A DNA stretch of 7,958 nucleotides from an uncultured Clostridia bacterium (GCA_947307375.1 CAMZIX010000060.1:1-7958), one strand, 5' to 3'. Shown: positions 1 to 7,299, numbered from the stretch's first letter. Translations and numbers: made by a program. The notes: a model not told the origin generated them from the letters alone.

Positions 1-1
1 G

Positions 2-130
2 CCTCCGTGGCCGCCCCCTCCGCCGCCCCCGATGGGGCCGCCTCCGCCGCCCCCGCCGCCGAGGCCGCAGGGGCTGATGCCGAAGAGAAAGCGCTGCGGC
101 TGCGCCCAGCGCTTCTGCCCGAGAAGATAA
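2..130 (+). CDS. Proline-rich C-terminal tail of a convergent gene (partial, function unknown)
   Basis: An open plus-strand frame runs in from the left edge and stops at TAA (128-130), directly before the bidirectional terminator at 129-169. It encodes 42 residues: two proline runs (seven and eight prolines, separated by Met-Gly), then a basic, cysteine-containing end (MPKRKRCGCAQRFCPRR). Reasons to accept it: the stop sits exactly where a convergent gene sharing the terminator should end, and the minus strand here has no ATG, GTG or TTG that could start a gene. Reasons for doubt: the tract is GC-rich and low in complexity, so all frames look biased, and the minus-strand reading gives an equally simple glycine-rich peptide. 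No domain can be recognised, and the upstream part lies outside the window. Confidence 0.4.
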   Translation, partial: PPWPPPPPPPMGPPPPPPPPRPQGLMPKRKRCGCAQRFCPRR

Positions 131-169
131 AAAAGTCCCCCGGGGTCTTGCCCCGGGGGCTTGTTTTTT
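129..169. terminator. Bidirectional rho-independent terminator
   Basis: A 9-bp all-GC stem pairs 137-145 with 151-159 around a 5-base loop (TCTTG). An A-run on the left (129-134) and a T-run on the right (164-169) give a U tract in transcripts of both strands. It lies immediately after the M3 peptidase stop codon on the minus strand (171-173) and immediately after a plus-strand TAA (128-130), so it can end two convergent genes. Confidence 0.85.
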
Positions 170-170
170 C

Positions 171-1982
171 TCAGAGGCCGAGGATCTCGCGCGCGGTGGC
201 GGCGATGGTCTGCACACGGCCGGGCGCGAAGGGGCTCTCAAAGCCGCCCGCGTCCACCAGGCCCATCATGCCGGAGAAGTCGCGCTCGAGGTTGTCCAGA
301 TAGCGCCGCATACCCGCGCCGGCCTCCTCGCGCTCCAGCGCGAAGATCTGCTCGGCGAGGTCGTCGGAGATCGGATAGCTGACGATGTAGAAGGCCTGCT
401 CGAAATAGTGCGGGATGTCCCCCCAGCTCAACGAGAAGAACTCGTCGTAATGGCGGTTGTAAAGGCCGTATTCCTTGGCCACCTGGCGGGCGGTCTCGTT
501 CAGGACCTCCGCATTCAGATTCTCCGCGCCCAGCGCATAGACCCGGTGCTCAAATTCGGCATAGGAGGCCTGCCTGACGAACATATCCACGGTATCGATC
601 ATCTTGATCCTGGCGAGATTGTCCACTTCTTCCTCGTCCAGATGCTCGTCCAGACGGGAGAGCACCAGGTACTCCATCGCCTGGGAGTAGACCTCGGCCA
701 GGTCGACGGTCTCATAGGCGTTCAGATTCACGTAAGCGTCGCAGTAGTGGCCGAATTCGTGGGCGAAGGTGAGGATGTCCTCGTTCGTGCCGGCGGAGTT
801 GACGAAGAGAAAGGGCGCTTCGTAATCGTTCAGATAGGTCTCAAAGGATATGTTGGCCTTGCGGCTGTCCTGCTTGAGATCGCAGAGCTCATAGCGCAGC
901 ATGAAGTCATAGGCCTCGGAGACGCTGCCGCCGAAGTCCGACACGGACTGGCGCAGGATATTCCGCAGCGTGTCCTCATCCAGCTGGCTGTACCAGACCT
1001 CGTTGAGGACGGCGCTGACCGACAGATCCCGGTACAGCGGCACCATGTACTTCTTGATGTCCTGCAGATAGGCCTCAGCCTGCTCGGGGCTGTAGTCGCG
1101 CTCGAAGGCGTAGACGTACTGCATCTGCTCGTAGGTCTCATAGCCCAGCGCCTCGGCCAGCTTTTCGCGCACGGAGACCAGGCGGATATACAGGTCGGCG
1201 TAGCGCTCGTTGTACTGCGTGAAGTAGGCGATACAGGCGCTGTTGTAGCCGTCCGCGTCGCCTGCGCCGTCAAACCGCGTCAGCAGCGCGGCGAGATTTT
1301 CCTCCTTGCCGCGGAAGCTGATGACGGGATCGGCCGACAGCGTGCGGTATTCGGCGATCAGGTTGCTCTCCTGCTGCATCAGCGCCACGGTCTCGTCGTT
1401 GTAGATCGACTCGCTCTCGTCGCTGTACTGCTCGCAGAAGCCCTCCCAGAAGTACTTTTCCTCCAGCTCCTGCGCCAGCGGCGAGGCCGCGCAGAAATAA
1501 TACAGCCCGTCCATCGCCTGGTCGATCAGCGTGTAGTTTTCCGCGCACCAGAGATATTCGTCGGCGTAGTATTCGTCGCTCAGATCCAGGCAGCTGCGGA
1601 TATCCGCGAGCGTGTACATGGTGTCAAAGTGGTAGTAGTAGAGGAAGCAGTCGTCCAGCAGCGGCTCGACGGTCTCGTAATCTTCGCCGGCGTCCATCGC
1701 GTCCTCCGCATCGGCGATCAGCGCCTCCAGCTCTTCCAGCGAGGGCCGCTCGTAGACCATGTCGCCGAAGAGCGGGATGTCCTCCTGGCGGGCCAGCGTT
1801 TCGATGCGCTTCTCCGCCTCGCCTTCGGGGAGGCTGACTTCCTCCTCCGATTCGGGCGGCAGGCTCTCCGCCGGCAGGGCGGCCGTTTCCGCCGCTTCAG
1901 CAGGCCTGGCCGGGGTCCTGACGCAGCCGCAGAGCAGCAGGACGCAGAGCAGCAACAGCAGAGGGATCCGAAGCTTTTTCAT
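171..1982 (-). CDS. M3-family (oligoendopeptidase F-like) zinc metallopeptidase lipoprotein
   Basis: 603 residues. The N-terminus is a lipoprotein signal peptide: MKK, a leucine-rich core and the lipobox LCGC with the lipidated cysteine at 20, so the enzyme should be anchored on the outer face of the membrane. An acidic Ala/Glu/Pro linker follows (about 21-60), then a long helical region typical of M3 peptidases. The zinc site is HEFGH at 408-412 (ligands H408 and H412, catalytic E409). E437 in SQAME lies 25 residues after H412, the spacing of the third zinc ligand in M3 enzymes such as thimet oligopeptidase. Downstream, RQASYAEFEHRVY (470-482) and the IPHYFEQAFYIVSY segment (523-536) resemble the PepF C-terminal substrate-binding part. 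Family members cut short peptides; most PepF enzymes are cytoplasmic, so the surface anchor is a variation. The start is set by the signal peptide. The ribosome binding site is weak (purine-rich GAGAGAAAG). The gene lies 82 bases after the GH3 gene and is complete. Confidence 0.92.
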   Translation of the reverse strand: MKKLRIPLLLLLCVLLLCGCVRTPARPAEAAETAALPAESLPPESEEEVSLPEGEAEKRIETLARQEDIPLFGDMVYERPSLEELEALIADAEDAMDAGEDYETVEPLLDDCFLYYYHFDTMYTLADIRSCLDLSDEYYADEYLWCAENYTLIDQAMDGLYYFCAASPLAQELEEKYFWEGFCEQYSDESESIYNDETVALMQQESNLIAEYRTLSADPVISFRGKEENLAALLTRFDGAGDADGYNSACIAYFTQYNERYADLYIRLVSVREKLAEALGYETYEQMQYVYAFERDYSPEQAEAYLQDIKKYMVPLYRDLSVSAVLNEVWYSQLDEDTLRNILRQSVSDFGGSVSEAYDFMLRYELCDLKQDSRKANISFETYLNDYEAPFLFVNSAGTNEDILTFAHEFGHYCDAYVNLNAYETVDLAEVYSQAMEYLVLSRLDEHLDEEEVDNLARIKMIDTVDMFVRQASYAEFEHRVYALGAENLNAEVLNETARQVAKEYGLYNRHYDEFFSLSWGDIPHYFEQAFYIVSYPISDDLAEQIFALEREEAGAGMRRYLDNLERDFSGMMGLVDAGGFESPFAPGRVQTIAATAREILGL

Positions 1983-2064
1983 ATCTTTCTCTCAAATCCT
2001 TTCCTGAGTTCCCGTTCAGTGTATCATATCGCGGAGAAAAGGGGAAGAGCTTTCTTCGCGCCGT

Positions 2065-3228
2065 TCAACCCAGATCCAGACCCAGGGCGAGCTTCCAGCG
2101 CAGGATACGCAGCACCGAGGCGTCGATCTGCGCCTCCGGGAGGAGGCCGTCCTCCGCGGCGGCGAGCAGCGCCTGCGCGGAAGCCTTAAAATCGCCGCAG
2201 CAGATCAGGTCGTTGCCGGCCAGCGCGGCGTCGACGGCGGCGTTCCGGCCGCCGGTGAACTGTCCGATCGCCTCCATGCTCAGATCGTCGCAGAGCACGA
2301 CCCCCGAAAAGCCCAGCTTTTCGCGCAGGACGAGGTGCACCGTGGGGGAAAGGGAAGCGGGCGCCGTATCGTCCATGCACAGCACGATGTTGTGGCTGAC
2401 CAGCACGGCGTCCGCGCCGGCCTCGATGCCGGCGATAAAGGGCAGGAAGTCGCCCTCCGTGAAGGTCTCGTAGGGACGGGCGTCCACGGCCTGCCCGGCG
2501 TGGGTGTCGGCGCTGCCGCCGTAGCCGGGGAAGTGCTTGAGCGCGCTGCCGACGCCCTCGCGCTTCATGACCGTCACGACGAGGCGGACGTAGTCCGCGG
2601 TCTCCGCCGGATCGGTGCCGAAGCTGCGGTCGTAGATGTAGTTCCAGCGGTTCAGCGGCACGTCGGCCACCGGCGCGAGATTGACGTTCAGCCCGAGCGA
2701 GAGCAGCAGCGCGGCCTTTTCCGCGGTATCGCTCTCGATGAGCGGCCAGCCGCCCTGCTGATACAGACTGCGCGGCGAGGTGAAGGGCGTCGGCCGCAGC
2801 AGAGGATTGGAACTGACGCGGCAGACGCTGCCGCCCTCCTCGTCCACGGCCAGCAGCAGCGGGATCCGCGCGGCCGCCTGGAGATCCCGCGTCATGGCGA
2901 GCACCGCGTCCTTATCCCGGCCCGCAAAGGAGTCGGCGTACAGGCAGAGACCGCCCGCGCCGAGGGACGCGGCCTCCGCGACTTCGGCCTCGTCCGAGCT
3001 GCAGAGCATCAGCATCTGGCAGACCTTTTCCTCCAGCGACAGGGACGCGAGGCGCCGCTCGGCCGCGTCGGGCTCCGGGGCGGCGGAAGGGCTTTCGACG
3101 GGCGCGGGGCTCGGCGCCGGCTCCTTCGTCGGCTCCGGCGTATCCGCCGCCGGGACCGGCACCTGTGCGCAGGAGCCGAGCAGCAGCGCGCCGAGCAGCA
3201 GCGTCAGCAGAAAAAGAAATCGTTTCAT
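2065..3228 (-). CDS. GH3 family lipoprotein, beta-N-acetylhexosaminidase (NagZ-like)
   Basis: 387 residues. The signal peptide has a lipobox (LGSC, cysteine 20), followed by a Pro/Ala/Glu/Ser linker (about 21-55) and a single GH3 TIM-barrel domain (about 58-387). Visible family motifs are VDEEGG (128-133), KHFPGYG (231-237), the Asp-Thr-His of the mobile catalytic loop (D241, H243), PASLSP (290-295) and GFSGVVLCDDLSM (306-318), where D314 aligns with the nucleophile. The D-x-H dyad and the DDLSM sequence point to the N-acetylglucosaminidase branch of GH3 rather than beta-glucosidases. The likely substrate is terminal GlcNAc in peptidoglycan fragments or glycans outside the cell; this is inferred from family. 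The usual KHFPGHG is KHFPGYG here, a change outside the D-x-H pair. There is no C-terminal second domain, unlike Bacillus NagZ. ATG at 3228 is chosen because GGAGG lies 5 bases upstream; the GTG at 3234 overlaps that site. Confidence 0.92.
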   Translation of the reverse strand: MKRFLFLLTLLLGALLLGSCAQVPVPAADTPEPTKEPAPSPAPVESPSAAPEPDAAERRLASLSLEEKVCQMLMLCSSDEAEVAEAASLGAGGLCLYADSFAGRDKDAVLAMTRDLQAAARIPLLLAVDEEGGSVCRVSSNPLLRPTPFTSPRSLYQQGGWPLIESDTAEKAALLLSLGLNVNLAPVADVPLNRWNYIYDRSFGTDPAETADYVRLVVTVMKREGVGSALKHFPGYGGSADTHAGQAVDARPYETFTEGDFLPFIAGIEAGADAVLVSHNIVLCMDDTAPASLSPTVHLVLREKLGFSGVVLCDDLSMEAIGQFTGGRNAAVDAALAGNDLICCGDFKASAQALLAAAEDGLLPEAQIDASVLRILRWKLALGLDLG

Positions 3229-3231
3229 GAG

Positions 3232-3238
3232 CACCTCC
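3232..3238 (-). promoter_or_regulatory. Ribosome binding site fixing the GH3 start
   Basis: The minus strand reads GGAGGTG, with GGAGG 5 bases before the ATG at 3228. The in-frame GTG at 3234 is part of this site and therefore cannot be the start it serves. Confidence 0.8.
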
Positions 3239-3252
3239 GCAGAGGGAATGGG

Positions 3253-3270
3253 CGGGGGATGGGTCCCCCG
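3253..3270 (-). other. GC hairpin in the leader of the GH3 gene
   Basis: A perfect 7-bp inverted repeat pairs CGGGGGA (3253-3259) with TCCCCCG (3264-3270) around a 4-base loop. It is 24 bases upstream of the GH3 start codon and just downstream of a candidate -10 element, so it would lie at or near the 5' end of the mRNA. No U tract follows it on the minus strand, so it is not an ordinary terminator. A role in mRNA stability, or as a remnant of a second terminator, is possible. Confidence 0.5.
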
Positions 3271-3273
3271 ATC

Positions 3274-3282
3274 GTTATACCA
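3274..3282 (-). promoter_or_regulatory. Candidate extended -10 promoter for the GH3/M3 lipoprotein genes
   Basis: The minus strand reads TGGTATAAC, a TGn extension followed by TATAAC (5 of 6 to consensus). No convincing -35 lies 16-18 bases upstream, where the transporter terminator stem sits. Initiation would fall near 3267, about 39 bases before the ATG. The position between a terminator and the next gene favours a promoter here, but the sequence evidence is modest. Confidence 0.4.
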
Positions 3283-3293
3283 CAGATCAAACG

Positions 3294-3320
3294 AAAATGC
3301 CGCCGAAACGGCGGCATTTT
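3294..3320 (-). terminator. Rho-independent terminator of the nucleoside transporter operon
   Basis: A perfect 12-bp stem (3294-3305 with 3309-3320) closes a 3-base loop, 20 bases after the stop of the second permease. On the minus strand the stem ends in TTTT, followed by CGTTT, so the U tract is short. The repeat is symmetrical and could also act weakly on plus-strand transcripts. Confidence 0.75.
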
Positions 3321-3340
3321 CAGAAAGATTAAGGAATGGC

Positions 3341-4372
3341 TCAGCGCTGGCCCTTGTCGTAGGGGATGCCCTCCGCCTTCGGCGCGCGGGAGCCCTTGGA
3401 GGTAAAGGCGAGCACGACCAGCGTGATGATGTAAGGCAGCATGCGGTAGAGGTGCGAGCTGATGCCGATCTGGGCCAGCATGTACACGCCGTCTCCGTTG
3501 ATGTCCAGGCTGGAATACGCGGCGGCGATGCACTTGAACAGACCGAAGAGCAGCGACGCGCCGGCGATGTTCAGCGGGTTCCAGTTGCCGAAGATCATAA
3601 CGGCCAGGGCCAGGAAGCCGAAGCCCGCGACGTCGCCGTTGGAGGTGCAGTTGGCCGTGGTGAGCGAGTAGACGAAGCCGCCCATGCCGGCCAGCGCGCC
3701 GGAGATCGAAACGCCGGCGTAGCGCATCTTGTGCACGTTGATGCCCAGGCTGTCCGCTGCCTGGGGATTTTCGCCGCAGGAGCGCAGCCGCAGACCGAAG
3801 CGGGTCTTATACAGGATCACGGACAGGATGATGAAGATCAGGATGCAGATGTAGGTGGCAAGATAGACCTTGTGCAGCAGGGTGTTGCCGAGGAAGCCGA
3901 GATCGGCGTTCTTTTCAAAGCCCAGCGTGGTCTTCTTGATCATGAACCAGCTGGCGGAGTCGCCGGTGGCCATCTGCAGGGTGTTCTGGTTGGCGATCAG
4001 ACGGATGAAGAACAGCACGAGCGCGGGAGCCATCAGGTTCAGGGCGGTGCCGCCGATGGTCTGGTCGGCGCGCAGATTGACGGAGGCAAAGCTCAGCAGC
4101 AGGGAGAAAACGGAGCCCATCACCGCCGCGACCAGCATGGCCAGCAGCTCAAAGCCCTGGAGCGCCAGCCAGTTGCCGGCGGCCCTCGCTTCGACGAACC
4201 AGCCGGCGGTCTGCGCCAGGTTGACGAACAGCACGCCCATGAAGGCGCCGAAGATCATGATGCCTTCGAGCGCGAGGTTGATGATGCCGCTTCGCTCGGA
4301 GAACACGCCGGCCAGCGCCACGATCATCAGAGGTACAGCGTAAATCAGCGTTTGCTGGATCAGGAACGTCAT
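3341..4372 (-). CDS. Nucleoside ABC transporter permease (NupQ/YufQ-like)
   Basis: 343 residues, a normal length for the family. It is a polytopic inner-membrane protein of the BPD_transp_2 type (RbsC/YufQ-like), and is expected to form the import channel as a heterodimer with the preceding permease. Visible features: the first membrane segment (about 5-22) followed by the conserved ERSGIINLALEGIM stretch (26-39); ADQTIGGTALN (102-112); hydrophobic segments at about 78-95, 113-127, 169-188, 221-237 and 250-263; the cytoplasmic ATPase-contact loop GLRLRSCGENPQAADSLGI (193-211); a last segment at about 311-323; and the C-terminal PKAEGIPYDKGQR common in this branch. Its ATG overlaps the TGA of the previous gene in an ATGA, with AAAGGAGG 10 bases upstream, so translation is probably coupled. 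Nucleosides are the likely substrate by family and gene order; other small solutes moved by BMP-type systems cannot be excluded. Confidence 0.93.
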   Translation of the reverse strand: MTFLIQQTLIYAVPLMIVALAGVFSERSGIINLALEGIMIFGAFMGVLFVNLAQTAGWFVEARAAGNWLALQGFELLAMLVAAVMGSVFSLLLSFASVNLRADQTIGGTALNLMAPALVLFFIRLIANQNTLQMATGDSASWFMIKKTTLGFEKNADLGFLGNTLLHKVYLATYICILIFIILSVILYKTRFGLRLRSCGENPQAADSLGINVHKMRYAGVSISGALAGMGGFVYSLTTANCTSNGDVAGFGFLALAVMIFGNWNPLNIAGASLLFGLFKCIAAAYSSLDINGDGVYMLAQIGISSHLYRMLPYIITLVVLAFTSKGSRAPKAEGIPYDKGQR

Positions 4373-5643
4373 GCCTCATCGCCTCCTTTCGCGGGTTGCG
4401 CAGCATCCGGTTTCTTGTCGTCAGGTTTCGGATCGCCGGGCTTGGGCGTTCCGTCTCTCGGCGGGGTGACCTTCTTCTTGCCGGCGATCAGCACGCGGAT
4501 CGCCAGCGAGAAGGCGGACAGGTAAACGATAACGGCAATGATGACGTCGGTGATGTATTCGTTGTAGGCGGTGAGGTTCGTCAGCTGCAGGCCGACGATA
4601 TCCAGCATGGCCATGAAGATCGCGGAGAAGATGACGCCGATGGGATTGTTCAGCGCCAGCAGCGCGACCGGGATGCCGTTGAAGCCGGTGGAGGGCAGGG
4701 ACTGATAGGTGGACCAGAAGAACTCGGTGTTGCCGGAGAGGAAGTAGAGCGAAGCGCCGGCCGCGGCCAGGCCGCCGGCCAGGGACATCGACAGCACGAT
4801 GTTGCGCTTGTCGTGGATGCCGGCGTAGCGGGCCGCATGGCGGTTGGCGCCGCAGGCCTTCAGCTCATAGCCGAGGGTGGTCTTGCTGATGAGGATATAG
4901 ACCCCGATCGCCAGCAGGATCGCCACCAGGATGCCGGCGTTGATCTGCGAGCCCGGGAAGAGCTTGTTCAGGCCGAGCTTGGCCGTGGCGACGCCGGCGC
5001 CGTCGACATAGGTGCCGTTCACCAGGCCGTAGGTGGTCTTGTAGATGTAGCCGGATTTGGTGCCCTCGACCATGTTTTTGAAGTTGCTGGCGTCAAAGGC
5101 CCAGGTGACGAGGTTGGCCGCGATCCAGTTGGTCATGATGCAGGCCAGCACCTCGTTGATGTTCAGAAAAGCCTTGACGAGGCCGGGGATCGCGCCCCAG
5201 AGCATGCCGGCGAGGACGCCGCCCAGAAAGGCGAGCAGCCAGATCAGCCAGCCCGGGAGAGCGCCGGAGGGGATGCTCAGCGCAATGCTCAGCGTGGCCA
5301 GCGTGCCCATCAGGTACTGTCCGGGCGCGCCGATGTTGAACAGGCCCGTCTTGAAGGCCAGGGCGACCGAGAGGCCGGTCATGATGAGCGGAGTCGCGCG
5401 GAAGAGCATGTTGCCGATGCTGGCGGGGTTGAAGCCCCAGGTCAGCGCGCCGGTGGCGTCACGGCCGGTGCTCAGGATGCCGACGAAGATCAGGCGGATG
5501 CCTTCCCAGGCGCCCTTGAGCGAAATGCTCTTGTTGAACAGGCCGACGATCAGCACGACGATCGCGCCGACGAACAGGCCGATGAAAATGGAGATCAGCG
5601 AGGACAGGATCTTCTGTGTGCTTTCTTTCTTCCAGAAACTCAT
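4369..5643 (-). CDS. Nucleoside ABC transporter permease (NupP/YufP-like) with charged C-terminal tail
   Basis: 424 residues, the larger of the two BMP-type permeases. A short basic N-terminus precedes a first membrane segment at about 12-36. The family signature AFKTGLFNIGAPGQYLMG spans 96-113, and further hydrophobic segments are at about 114-124, 131-150, 235-253, 282-303, 323-350 and 364-387. NINEVLACIMTNWIA (161-175) and the ATPase-contact loop GYELKACGANRHAARYAGI (258-276) match the family. The last 37 residues (388-424) form a hydrophilic tail rich in Pro, Lys and Asp, with a repeated KPGDPKPDD-like pattern, lying outside the membrane core. The gene starts at an ATGA overlap with the ATPase gene, with AGGAGG 7 bases upstream, and ends in an ATGA overlap with the next permease, so the three proteins are probably made in coupled amounts. 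Confidence 0.93.
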   Translation of the reverse strand: MSFWKKESTQKILSSLISIFIGLFVGAIVVLIVGLFNKSISLKGAWEGIRLIFVGILSTGRDATGALTWGFNPASIGNMLFRATPLIMTGLSVALAFKTGLFNIGAPGQYLMGTLATLSIALSIPSGALPGWLIWLLAFLGGVLAGMLWGAIPGLVKAFLNINEVLACIMTNWIAANLVTWAFDASNFKNMVEGTKSGYIYKTTYGLVNGTYVDGAGVATAKLGLNKLFPGSQINAGILVAILLAIGVYILISKTTLGYELKACGANRHAARYAGIHDKRNIVLSMSLAGGLAAAGASLYFLSGNTEFFWSTYQSLPSTGFNGIPVALLALNNPIGVIFSAIFMAMLDIVGLQLTNLTAYNEYITDVIIAVIVYLSAFSLAIRVLIAGKKKVTPPRDGTPKPGDPKPDDKKPDAAQPAKGGDEA

Positions 5644-7187
5644 GCCTTTGCCTCCTCTCCGCCGCTGCGCTTGGCGCCGGACATGTACAGGCCGAGCTCC
5701 TGCGCCGTGGTCTTTTTCGGGTCAAGCTCGCCGACGATCTCGCCCTCATACATGACGAGGATGCGATCGGACAGGCTGAGCACCTCATCCAGCTCCAGGG
5801 AGACCAGAAGAATGGCCTTGCCCTCGTCGCGCTGGGCGACCAGCTGGCTGTGGATGAATTCAATGGCGCCGACGTCCAGGCCGCGGGTGGGCTGAACGGC
5901 AACGACCAGCGGCATGTTGCGGTCCAGCTCACGGGCGATAATGGCCTTCTGCTGGTTGCCGCCGGACATGCTGCGGGCAATGGTGACCGGGCCCTGGCCG
6001 GAGCGGACGTCGAACTTTTCGATCAGGTCTTCGGAATATTTGCGCACCTCGTCGAAGCGGATGAAGCCGCCCTTCTGGAATTCGGGCTCCTTGTAGCGCT
6101 GCAGCACCATGTTCTGCTCCAGCGTGAAGTCCAGCACCAGGCCGTGCTTGTGACGGTCCTCGGGGATGTGGCTCATGTGCGCGGCGCGCTGCTTGATGGA
6201 GGCCTTGGAGATGTCTTCGCCGCAGAGCTCGATCTTGCCCTCGGTCAGCGGCTCCAGACCGCTCAGGCCGAAGACGAACTCGGTCTGGCCGTTGCCGTCG
6301 ATGCCGGCGATGCAGAGGATCTCACCGGCGCGCACGTCCAGGGAGACCTTGTTGACGGCGTTGCGCTTGTGGAGCTTGGAGGCGACGGACATGTTCTCGA
6401 TGTGCAGGACCACGTCTTTCGGCTCGGCCGGCTTTTTGACGACCTCCAGCTGCACGGGGCGGCCGACCATCATGTTCGACAGCTCCTGCTTGTTGGTGTC
6501 CTTGGTGTTGACCGTGCCGATATAGCGGCCCTTGCGCAGGACGGATACGCGGTCGGCCACGGCCATGATCTCGTTGAGCTTGTGGGAGATGAAGAGGATG
6601 CTCTTTCCCTCGGCGGCGAGGTTCTTCATGATCTGCATCAGCTCGTCGATCTCCTGCGGCGTCAGCACGGCGGTGGGTTCGTCAAAAATGAGGATCTCGT
6701 TGTCGCGGTACAGCATCTTCAGGATCTCGGTGCGCTGCTGCATGCCGACGGTGATGTCCTCCACCTTGGCGTCCAGATCGACCTTCAGGCCGTACTTTTC
6801 GCTCAGCGCCTCGACCTTTTTGCGGGCCTCCTTCTTCTGCAGGAAGCCGAGCTTGGTGTCCTCCGCGCCGAGGATGATGTTATCCAGCACGGTAAAGACC
6901 TCGACCAGCTTGAAGTGCTGGTGCACCATGCCGATGTGGAGTGCGGTTGCGTCGTTGGGGTTGTTGATTTTAACGGGTTTGCCATCCTTGCGGATCTCGC
7001 CTGCCTCCGGCTGGTACAGGCCGAACAAAACGCTCATCAACGTGGATTTGCCGGCGCCGTTTTCACCGAGCAGGGCGTGGATTTCGCCCTTTTTCAGCTG
7101 CAGGGTGATGTCGTCGTTTGCCTTGATGCCGGGAAACTCCTTCGTGATGTGAAGCATCTCAATCACGTATTGAGGAGCATCTCCCAT
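5640..7187 (-). CDS. Nucleoside ABC transporter ATP-binding protein, two fused NBDs (NupO/YufO-like)
   Basis: 515 residues with two ATP-binding domains in one chain, as in RbsA/MglA and YufO/NupA. It would sit on the cytoplasmic face and drive the two permeases. NBD1 (about 7-245): Walker A GENGAGKST (41-49), Q-loop VHQHF (88-92), an altered signature VGMQQR (147-152), Walker B ILIFDEP (165-171) and H-loop histidine H202. NBD2 (about 259-510): degenerate Walker A GIDGNGQTE (295-303, no lysine), intact signature MSGGNQQK (407-414), and VVAVQPTRGLD (428-438), where the usual Asp-Glu of Walker B is Val-Gln. One composite ATP site is therefore intact and one degenerate, as is usual in this family. 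ATG at 7187 is preferred because AGGTGG lies 5 bases upstream; an in-frame GTG at 7196 would add three residues but sits inside that site. It is the first gene of the operon and has its own promoter. Confidence 0.95.
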   Translation of the reverse strand: MGDAPQYVIEMLHITKEFPGIKANDDITLQLKKGEIHALLGENGAGKSTLMSVLFGLYQPEAGEIRKDGKPVKINNPNDATALHIGMVHQHFKLVEVFTVLDNIILGAEDTKLGFLQKKEARKKVEALSEKYGLKVDLDAKVEDITVGMQQRTEILKMLYRDNEILIFDEPTAVLTPQEIDELMQIMKNLAAEGKSILFISHKLNEIMAVADRVSVLRKGRYIGTVNTKDTNKQELSNMMVGRPVQLEVVKKPAEPKDVVLHIENMSVASKLHKRNAVNKVSLDVRAGEILCIAGIDGNGQTEFVFGLSGLEPLTEGKIELCGEDISKASIKQRAAHMSHIPEDRHKHGLVLDFTLEQNMVLQRYKEPEFQKGGFIRFDEVRKYSEDLIEKFDVRSGQGPVTIARSMSGGNQQKAIIARELDRNMPLVVAVQPTRGLDVGAIEFIHSQLVAQRDEGKAILLVSLELDEVLSLSDRILVMYEGEIVGELDPKKTTAQELGLYMSGAKRSGGEEAKA

Positions 7188-7192
7188 AAGCG

Positions 7193-7198
7193 CCACCT
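7193..7198 (-). promoter_or_regulatory. Ribosome binding site fixing the ATPase start
   Basis: AGGTGG on the minus strand lies 5 bases before ATG 7187; AGGTG matches the 3' half of the full Shine-Dalgarno sequence. The GTG at 7196 has only AAGAAAG upstream, which is weaker. Confidence 0.6.
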
Positions 7199-7250
7199 AC
7201 TTTCTTGTTCCGATTTGATGTCCGCCGTTCCGCGGATGTTTAATAAAATA

Positions 7251-7279
7251 ATTATATAAGATACGACCCCTAATTGCAA
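7251..7279 (-). promoter_or_regulatory. Sigma-A-type promoter for the ATPase-permease operon
   Basis: The minus strand has TTGCAA (7274-7279, 4 of 6 to the -35 consensus), exactly 17 bases, then TATAAT (7251-7256, perfect -10), in an AT-rich island within a GC-rich region. Initiation is expected near 7244, giving a leader of about 57 bases before ATG 7187. The promoter lies just after the terminator of the binding-protein gene, so the ATPase and permeases can be expressed independently of it. Confidence 0.75.
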
Positions 7280-7299
7280 GAAATTTAACGCATCGCAAA

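Noticed and set aside
1..130. Glycine-rich reading on the minus strand
   Set aside because: It has no ATG, GTG or TTG start and no ribosome binding site between the terminator and the edge. The plus-strand frame with a stop at the terminator fits better.
2023..2028. TATGAT on the minus strand as a promoter for the M3 gene
   Set aside because: No -35-like hexamer lies 16-18 bases upstream, and the 82-base gap to the GH3 gene allows co-transcription.
2044..2057. Short hairpin after the GH3 gene as a terminator
   Set aside because: The stem is only 5 bp and AT/GC mixed, followed by CCCCTTTT. It is too weak to call.
408..7259. Several long open frames on the plus strand (for example 408-2189, 2335-3405, 2780-4525, 4396-5895 and 5616-7259)
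   Set aside because: They lie antisense to well-recognised minus-strand genes and arise from high GC at third codon positions. Their translations are low in complexity and match no family.
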